Shown here piece after piece: positions 1 to 5,002 of a stretch of 5,763 nt of DNA (position 1 is its first letter; the number at the start of each line of letters is the position of its first letter). Made by a program: the position numbers and the translations under genes. Below the pieces are notes generated by a model. That model worked only from the letters and a program-made list of their open reading frames with translations. It was not told the DNA's origin and did not search any database. The DNA comes from Actinobacteria bacterium UBA3120 (GTDB lineage: Bacteria; Actinomycetota; Actinomycetes; S36-B12): NCBI GenBank assembly GCA_002365735.1, contig DEZY01000049.1, positions 619 through 6,381 of the forward strand, in the 5' to 3' direction.

Positions 1-666
1 CATGTTGCAGACGGTCATGCGGCCTTCCATCGAGAGTGCCTTGATCGCTGAACCCCTATATTCTAAAACGTAGCCTTGGCCTCCGCTAGTACCAATTTGC
101 GCGATCACAGCAAGGATGATGTCTTTTGCGGTAACTCCCTCGGGGAGCGCACCTTCAACATTGATCGCCATAGTCTTAAATGGCTTCAACGGCAGCGCCT
201 GAGTCGCCATTACATGCTCGACTTCGCTCGTCCCGATTCCAAAAGCCAGCGCACCAAATGCGCCATGGGTACTTGTATGAGAATCTCCGCAGACAATCGT
301 CATGCCCGGCTGCGTCAATCCCATCTGTGGCCCAACAACGTGCACAATTCCTTGCTCGACGTCGCCGAGTGGGAATAGCGTGACCCCGAATTCCTTGCAG
401 TTCTTGCGAAGTGTCTCTACTTGGATCCGGGAAATTGGATCCGCAATCGGTTTATCAACATCAAAGGTAGGGATATTGTGGTCTTCGGTTGCTACCGTCA
501 GATCAGGCCTGCGCAACGGCCTACCCGCTGCCCGTAAACCGTCAAATGCCTGCGGGCTGGTGACTTCGTGGATGAGGTGCAGATCGATGTAGAGCAGATC
601 GGGTAAGCCTTCACCTTCGTGAATGATGTGGTTTGACCACACCTTTTCTGCCAACGTACGACTCAT
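1..666 (-). CDS. leuC: 3-isopropylmalate dehydratase large subunit, N-terminal part (cut by window edge)
   Basis: Large subunit of isopropylmalate isomerase, an aconitase-family [4Fe-4S] enzyme. With LeuD it converts 2-isopropylmalate to 3-isopropylmalate in leucine synthesis, and citramalate to 3-methylmalate in the citramalate route to isoleucine. I translated 222 uninterrupted codons by hand. The protein begins [20 protein letters not shown] and carries the family signature GDSHTSTHG at residues 127-135 (262-288), followed by [16 protein letters not shown]. The visible part ends in RMTVCNM, typical of the middle of the protein. The family is about 465-475 aa, so roughly half is present; the Fe-S cysteines lie beyond the left edge. 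The ATG at 666 is preceded by GGGAG (673-677) with a 6-nt spacer. It is the last gene of the minus-strand run, 76 nt after tRNA-Glu. LeuD is expected just outside. Identity is very secure. Confidence 0.97.
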   Translation of the reverse strand, partial: MSRTLAEKVWSNHIIHEGEGLPDLLYIDLHLIHEVTSPQAFDGLRAAGRPLRRPDLTVATEDHNIPTFDVDKPIADPISRIQVETLRKNCKEFGVTLFPLGDVEQGIVHVVGPQMGLTQPGMTIVCGDSHTSTHGAFGALAFGIGTSEVEHVMATQALPLKPFKTMAINVEGALPEGVTAKDIILAVIAQIGTSGGQGYVLEYRGSAIKALSMEGRMTVCNM

Positions 667-672
667 GCCACG

Positions 673-677
673 CTCCC
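673..677 (-). promoter_or_regulatory. Shine-Dalgarno site of leuC
   Basis: GGGAG on the minus strand, six bases before the ATG at 666-664. It fixes the leuC start and shows that leuC has its own translation initiation and is not leaderless. Confidence 0.75.
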
Positions 678-711
678 ATCCTCACAACGATCTACTTATT
701 ACCCACGCAGC

Positions 712-735
712 GGGGGAATCCACTTGGACTCCCCC
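712..735 (-). other. Strong hairpin between tRNA-Glu and leuC, no U tract
   Basis: A 10-bp inverted repeat with a 4-nt loop. On the minus strand the arms are GGGGGAGTCC (735-726) and GGATTCCCCC (721-712), fully paired with one G·U wobble, loop AAGT. It begins seven nt after the tRNA-Glu discriminator base and ends 45 nt before the leuC start. The sequence after it (GCTGCGTGGGTAATAAG) is not T-rich, so it is not a canonical intrinsic terminator. It could be a U-less terminator, a 3' processing or stability hairpin for the tRNA transcript, or a leuC 5'-UTR structure. The inverted repeat is certain; the function is not. Confidence 0.7.
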
Positions 736-742
736 ACCGTTG

Positions 743-815
743 TAGCCCCGACGGGATTCGAACCCGCGCTACCGCCTTGAGAGGGCGGCGTGCTAGGCCA
801 CTACACAACGGGGCC
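743..815 (-). tRNA. tRNA-Glu (anticodon CTC)
   Basis: A complete cloverleaf can be folded by hand. The acceptor is GGCCCCG with CGGGGCT, where the 1:72 pair is G·U. The D stem is G10-C25, U11-A24, G12-C23, U13·G22. The anticodon stem CCGCC/GGCGG closes the loop CTCTCAA with anticodon CTC, reading GAG. The T arm is GCGGG, TTCGAAT, CCCGT. The discriminator is A73 (743). CCA is not encoded, so it must be added after transcription. U11-A24 and U13·G22 match known glutamate identity elements of the augmented D helix. It lies 30 nt after tRNA-Gln and is separated from it by an intrinsic terminator, so its own transcription start is unclear. Confidence 0.96.
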
Positions 816-818
816 ATG

Positions 819-843
819 AAAAAAATCGCGTCTGCACGCGATT
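819..843 (-). terminator. Intrinsic terminator between tRNA-Gln and tRNA-Glu
   Basis: On the minus strand the perfect 8-bp stem AATCGCGT (843-836) / ACGCGATT (831-824) has the loop GCAG and continues into a T run; seven Ts at 825-819 include the last two stem bases. It starts two bases after the tRNA-Gln discriminator, so it fits as the terminator of the gltX-tRNA-Gln transcript. It ends only three bases before the 5' end of tRNA-Glu on the same strand. The opposite strand has no T run after the hairpin, so it acts in one direction only. Confidence 0.85.
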
Positions 844-845
844 CG

Positions 846-917
846 CTGGGGTACCAGGACTCGAACCTAGACTAACTGAATCAGAATCAGTTGGGCTGCC
901 AATTACCCCATACCCCA
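846..917 (-). tRNA. tRNA-Gln (anticodon CTG)
   Basis: A complete cloverleaf folds by hand. The acceptor is TGGGGTA with TACCCCA, including the weak U1-A72 pair that GatCAB amidotransferases use to recognise tRNA-Gln. The D stem is G10-C25, G11-C24, G12-C23, U13·G22. The anticodon stem ACTGA/TCAGT encloses TTCTGAT with anticodon CTG, reading CAG. The T arm is CTAGG, TTCGAGT, CCTGG. The discriminator is G73 (846), and no CCA is encoded. It starts 33 nt after the gltX stop codon, so it may be cotranscribed with the synthetase. Odd point: bases 8-14 repeat bases 1-7 exactly, because of the G11-C24 pair. Confidence 0.96.
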
Positions 918-950
918 CGGGTGCCGCCATAGTCTATCGCTGACGCGAAA

Positions 951-2435
951 TCACTCGCTCAAAGGTCCGCCCACAGCCTGCGCCGTGGCATTTTCAATTC
1001 GCAGCAGCGACTCTGCTTTACCCAAGATTTCCATTGATTCAAAGAGAGGCGGCGAAATTTTTCGCCCGCAAATTGCCGTGCGAACCGGCCCAAATGCCAG
1101 CTTGGGCTTGAGTGAGAGTCCTTCCACCAGCGACTCCCTCAGAGCGCCCTGGATCGCATCGGCATTCCAATCTGGCAGTTTCTCAAGTATCGTTCCGGCC
1201 ATACGAAGGACCTGAGCCGATTCAGATGTCCACAAATCGGGATCAATTTCAATTTGGGCAGCGGTCGTGAACAGAAACGCGATTAATTCCGGGGCTGCGC
1301 CTAAAGTATCCAGTCTTTCTTGAATTAGCGGGATCACCTGCACCAATCGATCTCGTTCTTCTGATCTGATCGGCATTGAACTTACCCCAGTTGACTCTAA
1401 AAATGGAACTAGTCGCTCGAGTAGATCGGTCGGCTCTAAATGACGGATCCAGTCCCCGTTGATTGAGGTGCACTTTTTAAGATCAAATCGCGCAGGGTTC
1501 GGGTTCACACGTTCCACAGTAAACGCTCGGGTCAATTCCTCGGGAGAAAAAAACTCGACATCATTGCCCATGGACCAACCAAGAAGTGCTAAGTAATTGA
1601 GCAGCGCCTCGGGGAGGTAACCCTTTTCCCGGTACATGGCAAGCGATGATTCCGGATCACGCTTTGACAGCTTTTTATTTCCTTCACCCATCACGTAGGG
1701 CAAATGCCCGTATGCCGGGGTTTCTTCGGCGACACCGAGTGCCTTGAGCCCCTCGAATAAAGCCAGCTGCCGTGGAGTCGACGAAAGCAGGTCTTCTCCT
1801 CGCAGGACATGTGTGATTCCCATCATCGCGTCGTCGACCGGATTCACCAAGGTGTAGAGCGGATCTCCATTTGCCCTGACCAAAACAAAATCGGGCACGT
1901 GCTCAGCTTGGAAAGTCAATTCACCGCGGACTAAGTCATTCCACGTAAAGTCAGTGCCCGGCATTCGATAGCGGACTACGGGCTGGCGGCCTTCCGCCAC
2001 AAAAATTTCAACTTGTTCTCGGCTCAACTCTCGACAAGTGCCGTCGTAACCTGGGGTGCGTTTCTGCGCCGCTGCGATTTCACGCTTGGCCTCAAGTTCG
2101 CCGGCACTGCAGTAGCACCGATAGGCAAACCCAGATTCAATCAGCCTGTTAACAACATCGGCGTAAATGTCCATCCGTTCGGATTGGCGATACGGTCCAT
2201 GATCGCCCCCGACCTCGGGCCCCTCGTCCCAATCCAATCCCAACCAGCGCATGCTCTCCACCAGCGCTTCATAGGAGTCTTGAGAGTCACGCGCGGCATC
2301 CGTATCTTCGATTCGAAAAACGAAAGTACCCCCCACATGACGAGCGAATGCCCAATTAAATAGTGCGGTTCTGATCATGCCAACGTGCGGATTTCCCGTA
2401 GGCGACGGGCAAAAACGAACTCGAATGTCATTCAT
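951..2435 (-). CDS. gltX: Glutamyl-tRNA synthetase
   Basis: Cytoplasmic class I synthetase that ligates glutamate to tRNA-Glu. In actinobacteria it is generally non-discriminating: it also makes Glu-tRNA-Gln, which GatCAB converts to Gln-tRNA-Gln. At 494 aa it is full length. It begins with CPSPTGNPHVGMIRTAL, the class I HIGH box as HVGM at residues 17-20. RIEDTD follows at 41-46, and the KMSKS equivalent KLSKRD at 255-260. C107, C109, Y130 and C134 form a CxC...Yx3C pattern that could bind zinc. The C-terminal third is the helical anticodon-binding region. The ATG overlaps the stop of the upstream FAH gene by four bases (ATGA), so translation is probably coupled; GGAG at 2444-2447 sits eight bases upstream. 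Its two likely tRNA substrates follow directly. Non-discriminating behaviour is inferred from lineage, not shown by the sequence. Confidence 0.97.
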   Translation of the reverse strand: MNDIRVRFCPSPTGNPHVGMIRTALFNWAFARHVGGTFVFRIEDTDAARDSQDSYEALVESMRWLGLDWDEGPEVGGDHGPYRQSERMDIYADVVNRLIESGFAYRCYCSAGELEAKREIAAAQKRTPGYDGTCRELSREQVEIFVAEGRQPVVRYRMPGTDFTWNDLVRGELTFQAEHVPDFVLVRANGDPLYTLVNPVDDAMMGITHVLRGEDLLSSTPRQLALFEGLKALGVAEETPAYGHLPYVMGEGNKKLSKRDPESSLAMYREKGYLPEALLNYLALLGWSMGNDVEFFSPEELTRAFTVERVNPNPARFDLKKCTSINGDWIRHLEPTDLLERLVPFLESTGVSSMPIRSEERDRLVQVIPLIQERLDTLGAAPELIAFLFTTAAQIEIDPDLWTSESAQVLRMAGTILEKLPDWNADAIQGALRESLVEGLSLKPKLAFGPVRTAICGRKISPPLFESMEILGKAESLLRIENATAQAVGGPLSE

Positions 2436-3223
2436 TTAGCACGCTCCACTGTGTTGACCAAACTCCCAATACCCTCAATTGCAACTTCGACTTCATCTCC
2501 GGAAACAATCGGCCCTACACCGGCCGGGGTTCCGGTCAGGATTACATCTCCCGGCAGCAGTGTCATTTGGTGACTGACATAACTCACAAGATCAACAACC
2601 GAAAAAATCAGGTTCTTCGTGCTGCCCGACTGACGTAGTTCATCACCAACATAGGCCGTGACGGCGAGGTCGCTGGGATCAAGATCGGTTTCAATCCAAG
2701 GACCTAGTGGACAAAATGTGTCAAACCCTTTCGCCCTGCTCCATTGACCATCCGAGCCTTGCACGTCACGGGCGCTTACGTCATTTGCACAGGTGAAACC
2801 CAAGATTACTTCCGCGACCCGCTCACGGGGCACGTCCTTACAAAACCTCCCGATCACCACCGCCAGCTCCGCTTCGTGGTGAACCATGGACGACTGATTC
2901 GGAAGAGTGATTACTTGCCCTGGACCAATTACAGACGTACTTGGCTTAAGGAACATAAGTGGCTCAGCAGGCAGTTCACTGTTCATTTCAGCCGCATGAT
3001 CCGCGTAATTCCGACCTATACCGATAATTTTGCTGGGAAGGATCGGGGCTAACAGCTTTACCGCTGACGCGGCAATCACGCGACCGTCAGGATCAGGCTC
3101 GCCGAAGGGGTGGCCCTTAAGAATTGCAATAATTGAATTGTCTGTGAGTTCTCCTTGATCATCAAGGTTGTCAAGGACCCCAAAACTTACTTCTTCACCA
3201 TGAGTGAATCGACAAATACGCAC
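2432..3223 (-). CDS. Fumarylacetoacetate hydrolase-family protein (possible oxaloacetate decarboxylase / acylpyruvase)
   Basis: Soluble Mg/Mn-dependent enzyme of the FAH superfamily, 263 aa, a usual length for the single-domain group. Visible hallmarks, counted from the GTG start: IGIGRNYADHAAE near 67-79, metal ligands E117 and E119 in HHEAELAVVIG, D148 in CANDVSARD, lysine K165 in AKGFDTFCPLGPW, and GDVILTGTPAGVG at 225-237. From memory, homologues sit beside gltX in Mycobacterium and Corynebacterium, and the Corynebacterium glutamicum one (Cg1458) was characterised as an oxaloacetate decarboxylase. Substrate cannot be settled from sequence; acylpyruvate hydrolysis is an alternative. Start choice: an in-frame TAG at 3235-3233 limits the gene to TTG at 3229 or GTG at 3223. 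I chose GTG because it gives a compact MRICRF N-terminus, though the ribosome site is weak either way. It follows cimA by 33 nt and overlaps gltX by four bases. Confidence 0.9.
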   Translation of the reverse strand: MRICRFTHGEEVSFGVLDNLDDQGELTDNSIIAILKGHPFGEPDPDGRVIAASAVKLLAPILPSKIIGIGRNYADHAAEMNSELPAEPLMFLKPSTSVIGPGQVITLPNQSSMVHHEAELAVVIGRFCKDVPRERVAEVILGFTCANDVSARDVQGSDGQWSRAKGFDTFCPLGPWIETDLDPSDLAVTAYVGDELRQSGSTKNLIFSVVDLVSYVSHQMTLLPGDVILTGTPAGVGPIVSGDEVEVAIEGIGSLVNTVERAK

Positions 3224-3256
3224 ACGCAAACACTACCGGCTCTTACCAGTTGCATC

Positions 3257-4828
3257 TCACGCACTGCCTCGCAATAGTCCGTAATGAACGGCGTCGTCGA
3301 GTGCCTGCCAAGATGCCGCAATGACATTCTCATGGACACCGATGGTCGTCCACTCGCGCTCACCGTCGGTCGTTTCAAGCAGAACACGCGTAATGGCGCC
3401 GGTTCCCTTGACTCCTTCAAGAATTCGAACCTTGTAGTCGGTTAGCTCAAGTCTGCCCAATTCAGGAAACAATTGTGAAATAGCATTGCGCAGGGCATTG
3501 TCCAGTGCGTTTACCGGGCCCTTCCCTTCGCCGGTAGACACTAGCCGTTCGCCATTTGCATTCACTTTGACCGTGGCTTCGCTGACAACTTTTCCGTCCT
3601 CTCGCTGCTCGACAATTGTCCGCCATGACTCCACTGCAAATTTGCGTTCGGCCCCCTGCTGTTCACGTACGAGTAACTCGAATGAAGCGTCGGCCGCCTC
3701 GAAGGACCAGCCCTGTGCTTCCAAATCTTTCACTCGCTTAACAACTGCTGATACCACTTCAGGAGTTCCGCCCAGATCGAGCCCCAGCTCCTTTCCCTTT
3801 AGCTCCACCGATGCCCGACCGGCCATCTCAGTGACCAGCACTCGTTGAATATTGCCAACGATCACGGGATCAATATGGTTGTACAAATCGGCATTAATTT
3901 TTAGTGCACTGGCATGCAGTCCAGCCTTGTGCGCAAATGAGGAAACTCCCGCATATGCCTGGTGCGTGTCTGGTGCGATATTTGCGATCTCTGCGATCGC
4001 ATGCGACACCCGATATGTCTCAGACAATGACTCAGCCGGAATGCAATCGATGCCCATCTTTAACTGCAGATTGGCTACCACTGCGAACAGGTCGGCATTT
4101 CCCGTCCGTTCTCCATAACCATTCGCAGTGCACTGCACATGTGTTACTCCTGCCTCAACTGCCGCCAACGTATTGGCAACCGCGCACGCAGTGTCGTCTT
4201 GACAATGTATCCCAAGTCTCGCACCCGAACGCTGACCAACTTCACCAACGATTCGTTCAATTCCAGTGGGCAACATTCCACCGTTGGTGTCACACAGCAC
4301 TGTCACAGATGCGCCTGCTTCATAAGCTGCATTAACTACTGAAACTGCGTAGTCGGGATCCGCTTTATAGCCGTCAAAGAAATGCTCCAAGTCCACAAAG
4401 ACCCGTCGGCCCTGTGACACTAAATAACGGACCGTGTCTGTCACCATGGCCAAGTTCTCCGCCCCCGTTGTCTTCAACGCCTGTTTGACATGACGAAGAT
4501 CAGATTTTGCTACCAACGTGATGACGGGCGCTTCACTGTCAACAAGCGCCTGAACCTGCGCGTCTTGTTCTACTTTCACTCCCGCTTTGCGCGTCGCACC
4601 GAATGCGACAAGTTGGGCATTATGAAATGGCGTAGCCCGAACCTTTTCAAAGAATTCAGTGTCTTTAGGCATCGCTCCTGGCCAGCCACCTTCAATGAAA
4701 TCGACACCGTATTCATCGAGTAAACGAGCGACGGCAAGCTTGTCATTGACTGAATAGGAGATTCCTTCCCTCTGAGCCCCGTCGCGCAGGGTGGTGTCGT
4801 AGACGTGGAAGGCATCGCTCTTCGTCAT
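3257..4828 (-). CDS. cimA: Citramalate synthase (DRE-TIM metallolyase, LeuA-like)
   Basis: Condenses pyruvate with acetyl-CoA to (R)-citramalate, the first step of the threonine-independent isoleucine route; LeuCD and LeuB then give 2-oxobutyrate. The protein is 523 aa, full length for the long CimA subfamily. The N-terminal TIM barrel opens with DTTLRDGAQ (11-19, containing the R15-D16 pair) and IEGGWPGAMPKD (45-56). DTNGG is at 180-184, and TANGYGERTGNADL follows the metal site. The C-terminal ~130 residues, ending near VRILEGVKGTGAITRVLLET, are the LeuA-type allosteric dimer domain, so feedback control by isoleucine is likely. Odd point: the usual HxHND metal motif reads HCQDD (208-212), which I recall as shared by actinobacterial relatives. 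The ATG at 4828 has GGAG (4836-4839) seven bases upstream. A leader with an Ile-rich ORF and a terminator precedes it. A 2-isopropylmalate or homocitrate synthase role is less likely. Confidence 0.93.
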   Translation of the reverse strand: MTKSDAFHVYDTTLRDGAQREGISYSVNDKLAVARLLDEYGVDFIEGGWPGAMPKDTEFFEKVRATPFHNAQLVAFGATRKAGVKVEQDAQVQALVDSEAPVITLVAKSDLRHVKQALKTTGAENLAMVTDTVRYLVSQGRRVFVDLEHFFDGYKADPDYAVSVVNAAYEAGASVTVLCDTNGGMLPTGIERIVGEVGQRSGARLGIHCQDDTACAVANTLAAVEAGVTHVQCTANGYGERTGNADLFAVVANLQLKMGIDCIPAESLSETYRVSHAIAEIANIAPDTHQAYAGVSSFAHKAGLHASALKINADLYNHIDPVIVGNIQRVLVTEMAGRASVELKGKELGLDLGGTPEVVSAVVKRVKDLEAQGWSFEAADASFELLVREQQGAERKFAVESWRTIVEQREDGKVVSEATVKVNANGERLVSTGEGKGPVNALDNALRNAISQLFPELGRLELTDYKVRILEGVKGTGAITRVLLETTDGEREWTTIGVHENVIAASWQALDDAVHYGLLRGSA

Positions 4829-4835
4829 TTCTTAA

Positions 4836-4839
4836 CTCC
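4836..4839 (-). promoter_or_regulatory. Shine-Dalgarno site of cimA
   Basis: GGAG on the minus strand with a 7-nt spacer to the ATG at 4828-4826. It lies 13 nt after the terminator U tract, which leaves no room for a promoter between the terminator and the gene. Confidence 0.75.
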
Positions 4840-4851
4840 ATTCCGGGCATG

Positions 4852-4876
4852 AAAAAACCCTCCGCAAGGCGAAGGG
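4852..4876 (-). terminator. Intrinsic terminator in the cimA leader, probable attenuator
   Basis: On the minus strand CCCTTCGC (4876-4869) pairs with GCGGAGGG (4865-4858) around the loop CTT, eight pairs with one G·U wobble, followed directly by six Ts (4857-4852). It ends 23 nt before the cimA ATG, after the Ile-codon leader ORF. Since no promoter fits downstream of it, any cimA mRNA has to read through. That favours conditional termination over simple ilvE termination, although a merely leaky terminator cannot be excluded. Confidence 0.85.
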
Positions 4877-4877
4877 C

Positions 4878-4898
4878 AGCGCGTCACATTGACGCGCT
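4878..4898 (-). promoter_or_regulatory. Perfect 9-bp hairpin in the cimA leader, next to the terminator
   Basis: Arms AGCGCGTCA and TGACGCGCT are exact reverse complements with a 3-nt loop. On the minus strand the first two bases of the hairpin are the last two of the leader-ORF stop codon TAG (4899-4897), and only one base separates its far end from the terminator stem. A ribosome stopped at the end of the leader ORF would therefore cover its 5' arm. It may be a pause or protector hairpin of an attenuator. The near-palindrome could instead be a DNA operator, but the position favours RNA. Confidence 0.7.
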
Positions 4899-4944
4899 AT
4901 CTAATCTTGATTCCGGTTCTGATCACGACCCTATCCTGCCACAC
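4897..4944 (-). CDS. Putative isoleucine-rich leader peptide of cimA
   Basis: Short open frame with GTG start at 4944 and TAG stop at 4899-4897, encoding 15 residues: M W Q D R V V I R T G I K I R (first codon GTG). Three of the last eight codons are isoleucine (ATC, ATC, ATT) and two valine codons precede them. This is what a control peptide for an isoleucine-pathway gene should look like. AAAGG at 4954-4958 lies nine bases before this start. A second in-frame GTG at 4926, with AGGA at 4934-4937 seven bases upstream, would give a 9-residue version that keeps all three Ile codons. The stop overlaps the following hairpin, and the terminator follows. Both starts are GTG and the frame is tiny, so chance is possible; the position and codon content make a leader peptide the better reading. 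Confidence 0.55.
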   Translation of the reverse strand: MWQDRVVIRTGIKIR

Positions 4945-4971
4945 TTGTTCTCACCTTTCCCACACTTACTC

Positions 4972-5002
4972 AAAATACCCGCACAAGCCGTGTTCTAGTC
5001 AA
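4972..5002 (-). promoter_or_regulatory. Candidate sigma-70-type promoter for the cimA leader
   Basis: TTGACT (5002-4997) matches the -35 consensus at five of six bases. TATTTT (4977-4972) is a four-of-six -10 box; the spacer is 19 nt, longer than ideal. The -35 box contains the first two bases of the ilvE stop codon. Transcription would start near 4965, just upstream of the leader-ORF ribosome site, giving a compact attenuator transcript. Readthrough from ilvE is the alternative source of cimA mRNA. Confidence 0.35.

Noticed and set aside
699..737. Short GTG ORF before leuC (12 codons, ends TAA TAA) as a leucine leader peptide
   Set aside because: It has one Leu and one Ile codon, no ribosome site (the upstream bases are tRNA), and its frame runs through the hairpin, so codon content gives no support.
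931..962. Promoter for tRNA-Gln (TTGAGC ... TAGACT, minus strand)
   Set aside because: The spacer is 20 nt and both boxes are weak; cotranscription with gltX explains the tRNA equally well.
3486..4335. Long plus-strand open frames opposite cimA (3486-3848, 3904-4335)
   Set aside because: They lie antisense to conserved cimA sequence, their products are rich in Ser, Thr, Arg and Pro as in shadow frames, and no plausible ribosome sites or family motifs appear.
4576..4850. Minus-strand open frame in another phase overlapping the cimA start (ATG at 4850 or GTG/TTG near 4815)
   Set aside because: It overlaps the strongly conserved cimA N-terminus, and there is no ribosome site for the ATG at 4850, which directly follows the terminator T run.
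4884..4889. ATG TGA start-stop pair beginning in the loop of the leader hairpin
   Set aside because: No ribosome site in front of it; six bases of this kind arise easily by chance.
4840..4916. Direct repeat CCGGAAT in the leader ORF (4916-4910) and near the cimA ribosome site (4846-4840)
   Set aside because: Seven bases, not extended on either side, and pairing between the two CCGG cores gives only four base pairs.
4829..4994. T-box or metabolite riboswitch upstream of cimA
   Set aside because: No T-box consensus sequence and no complex conserved core; the leader is too short and is better explained by a leader peptide plus hairpins.
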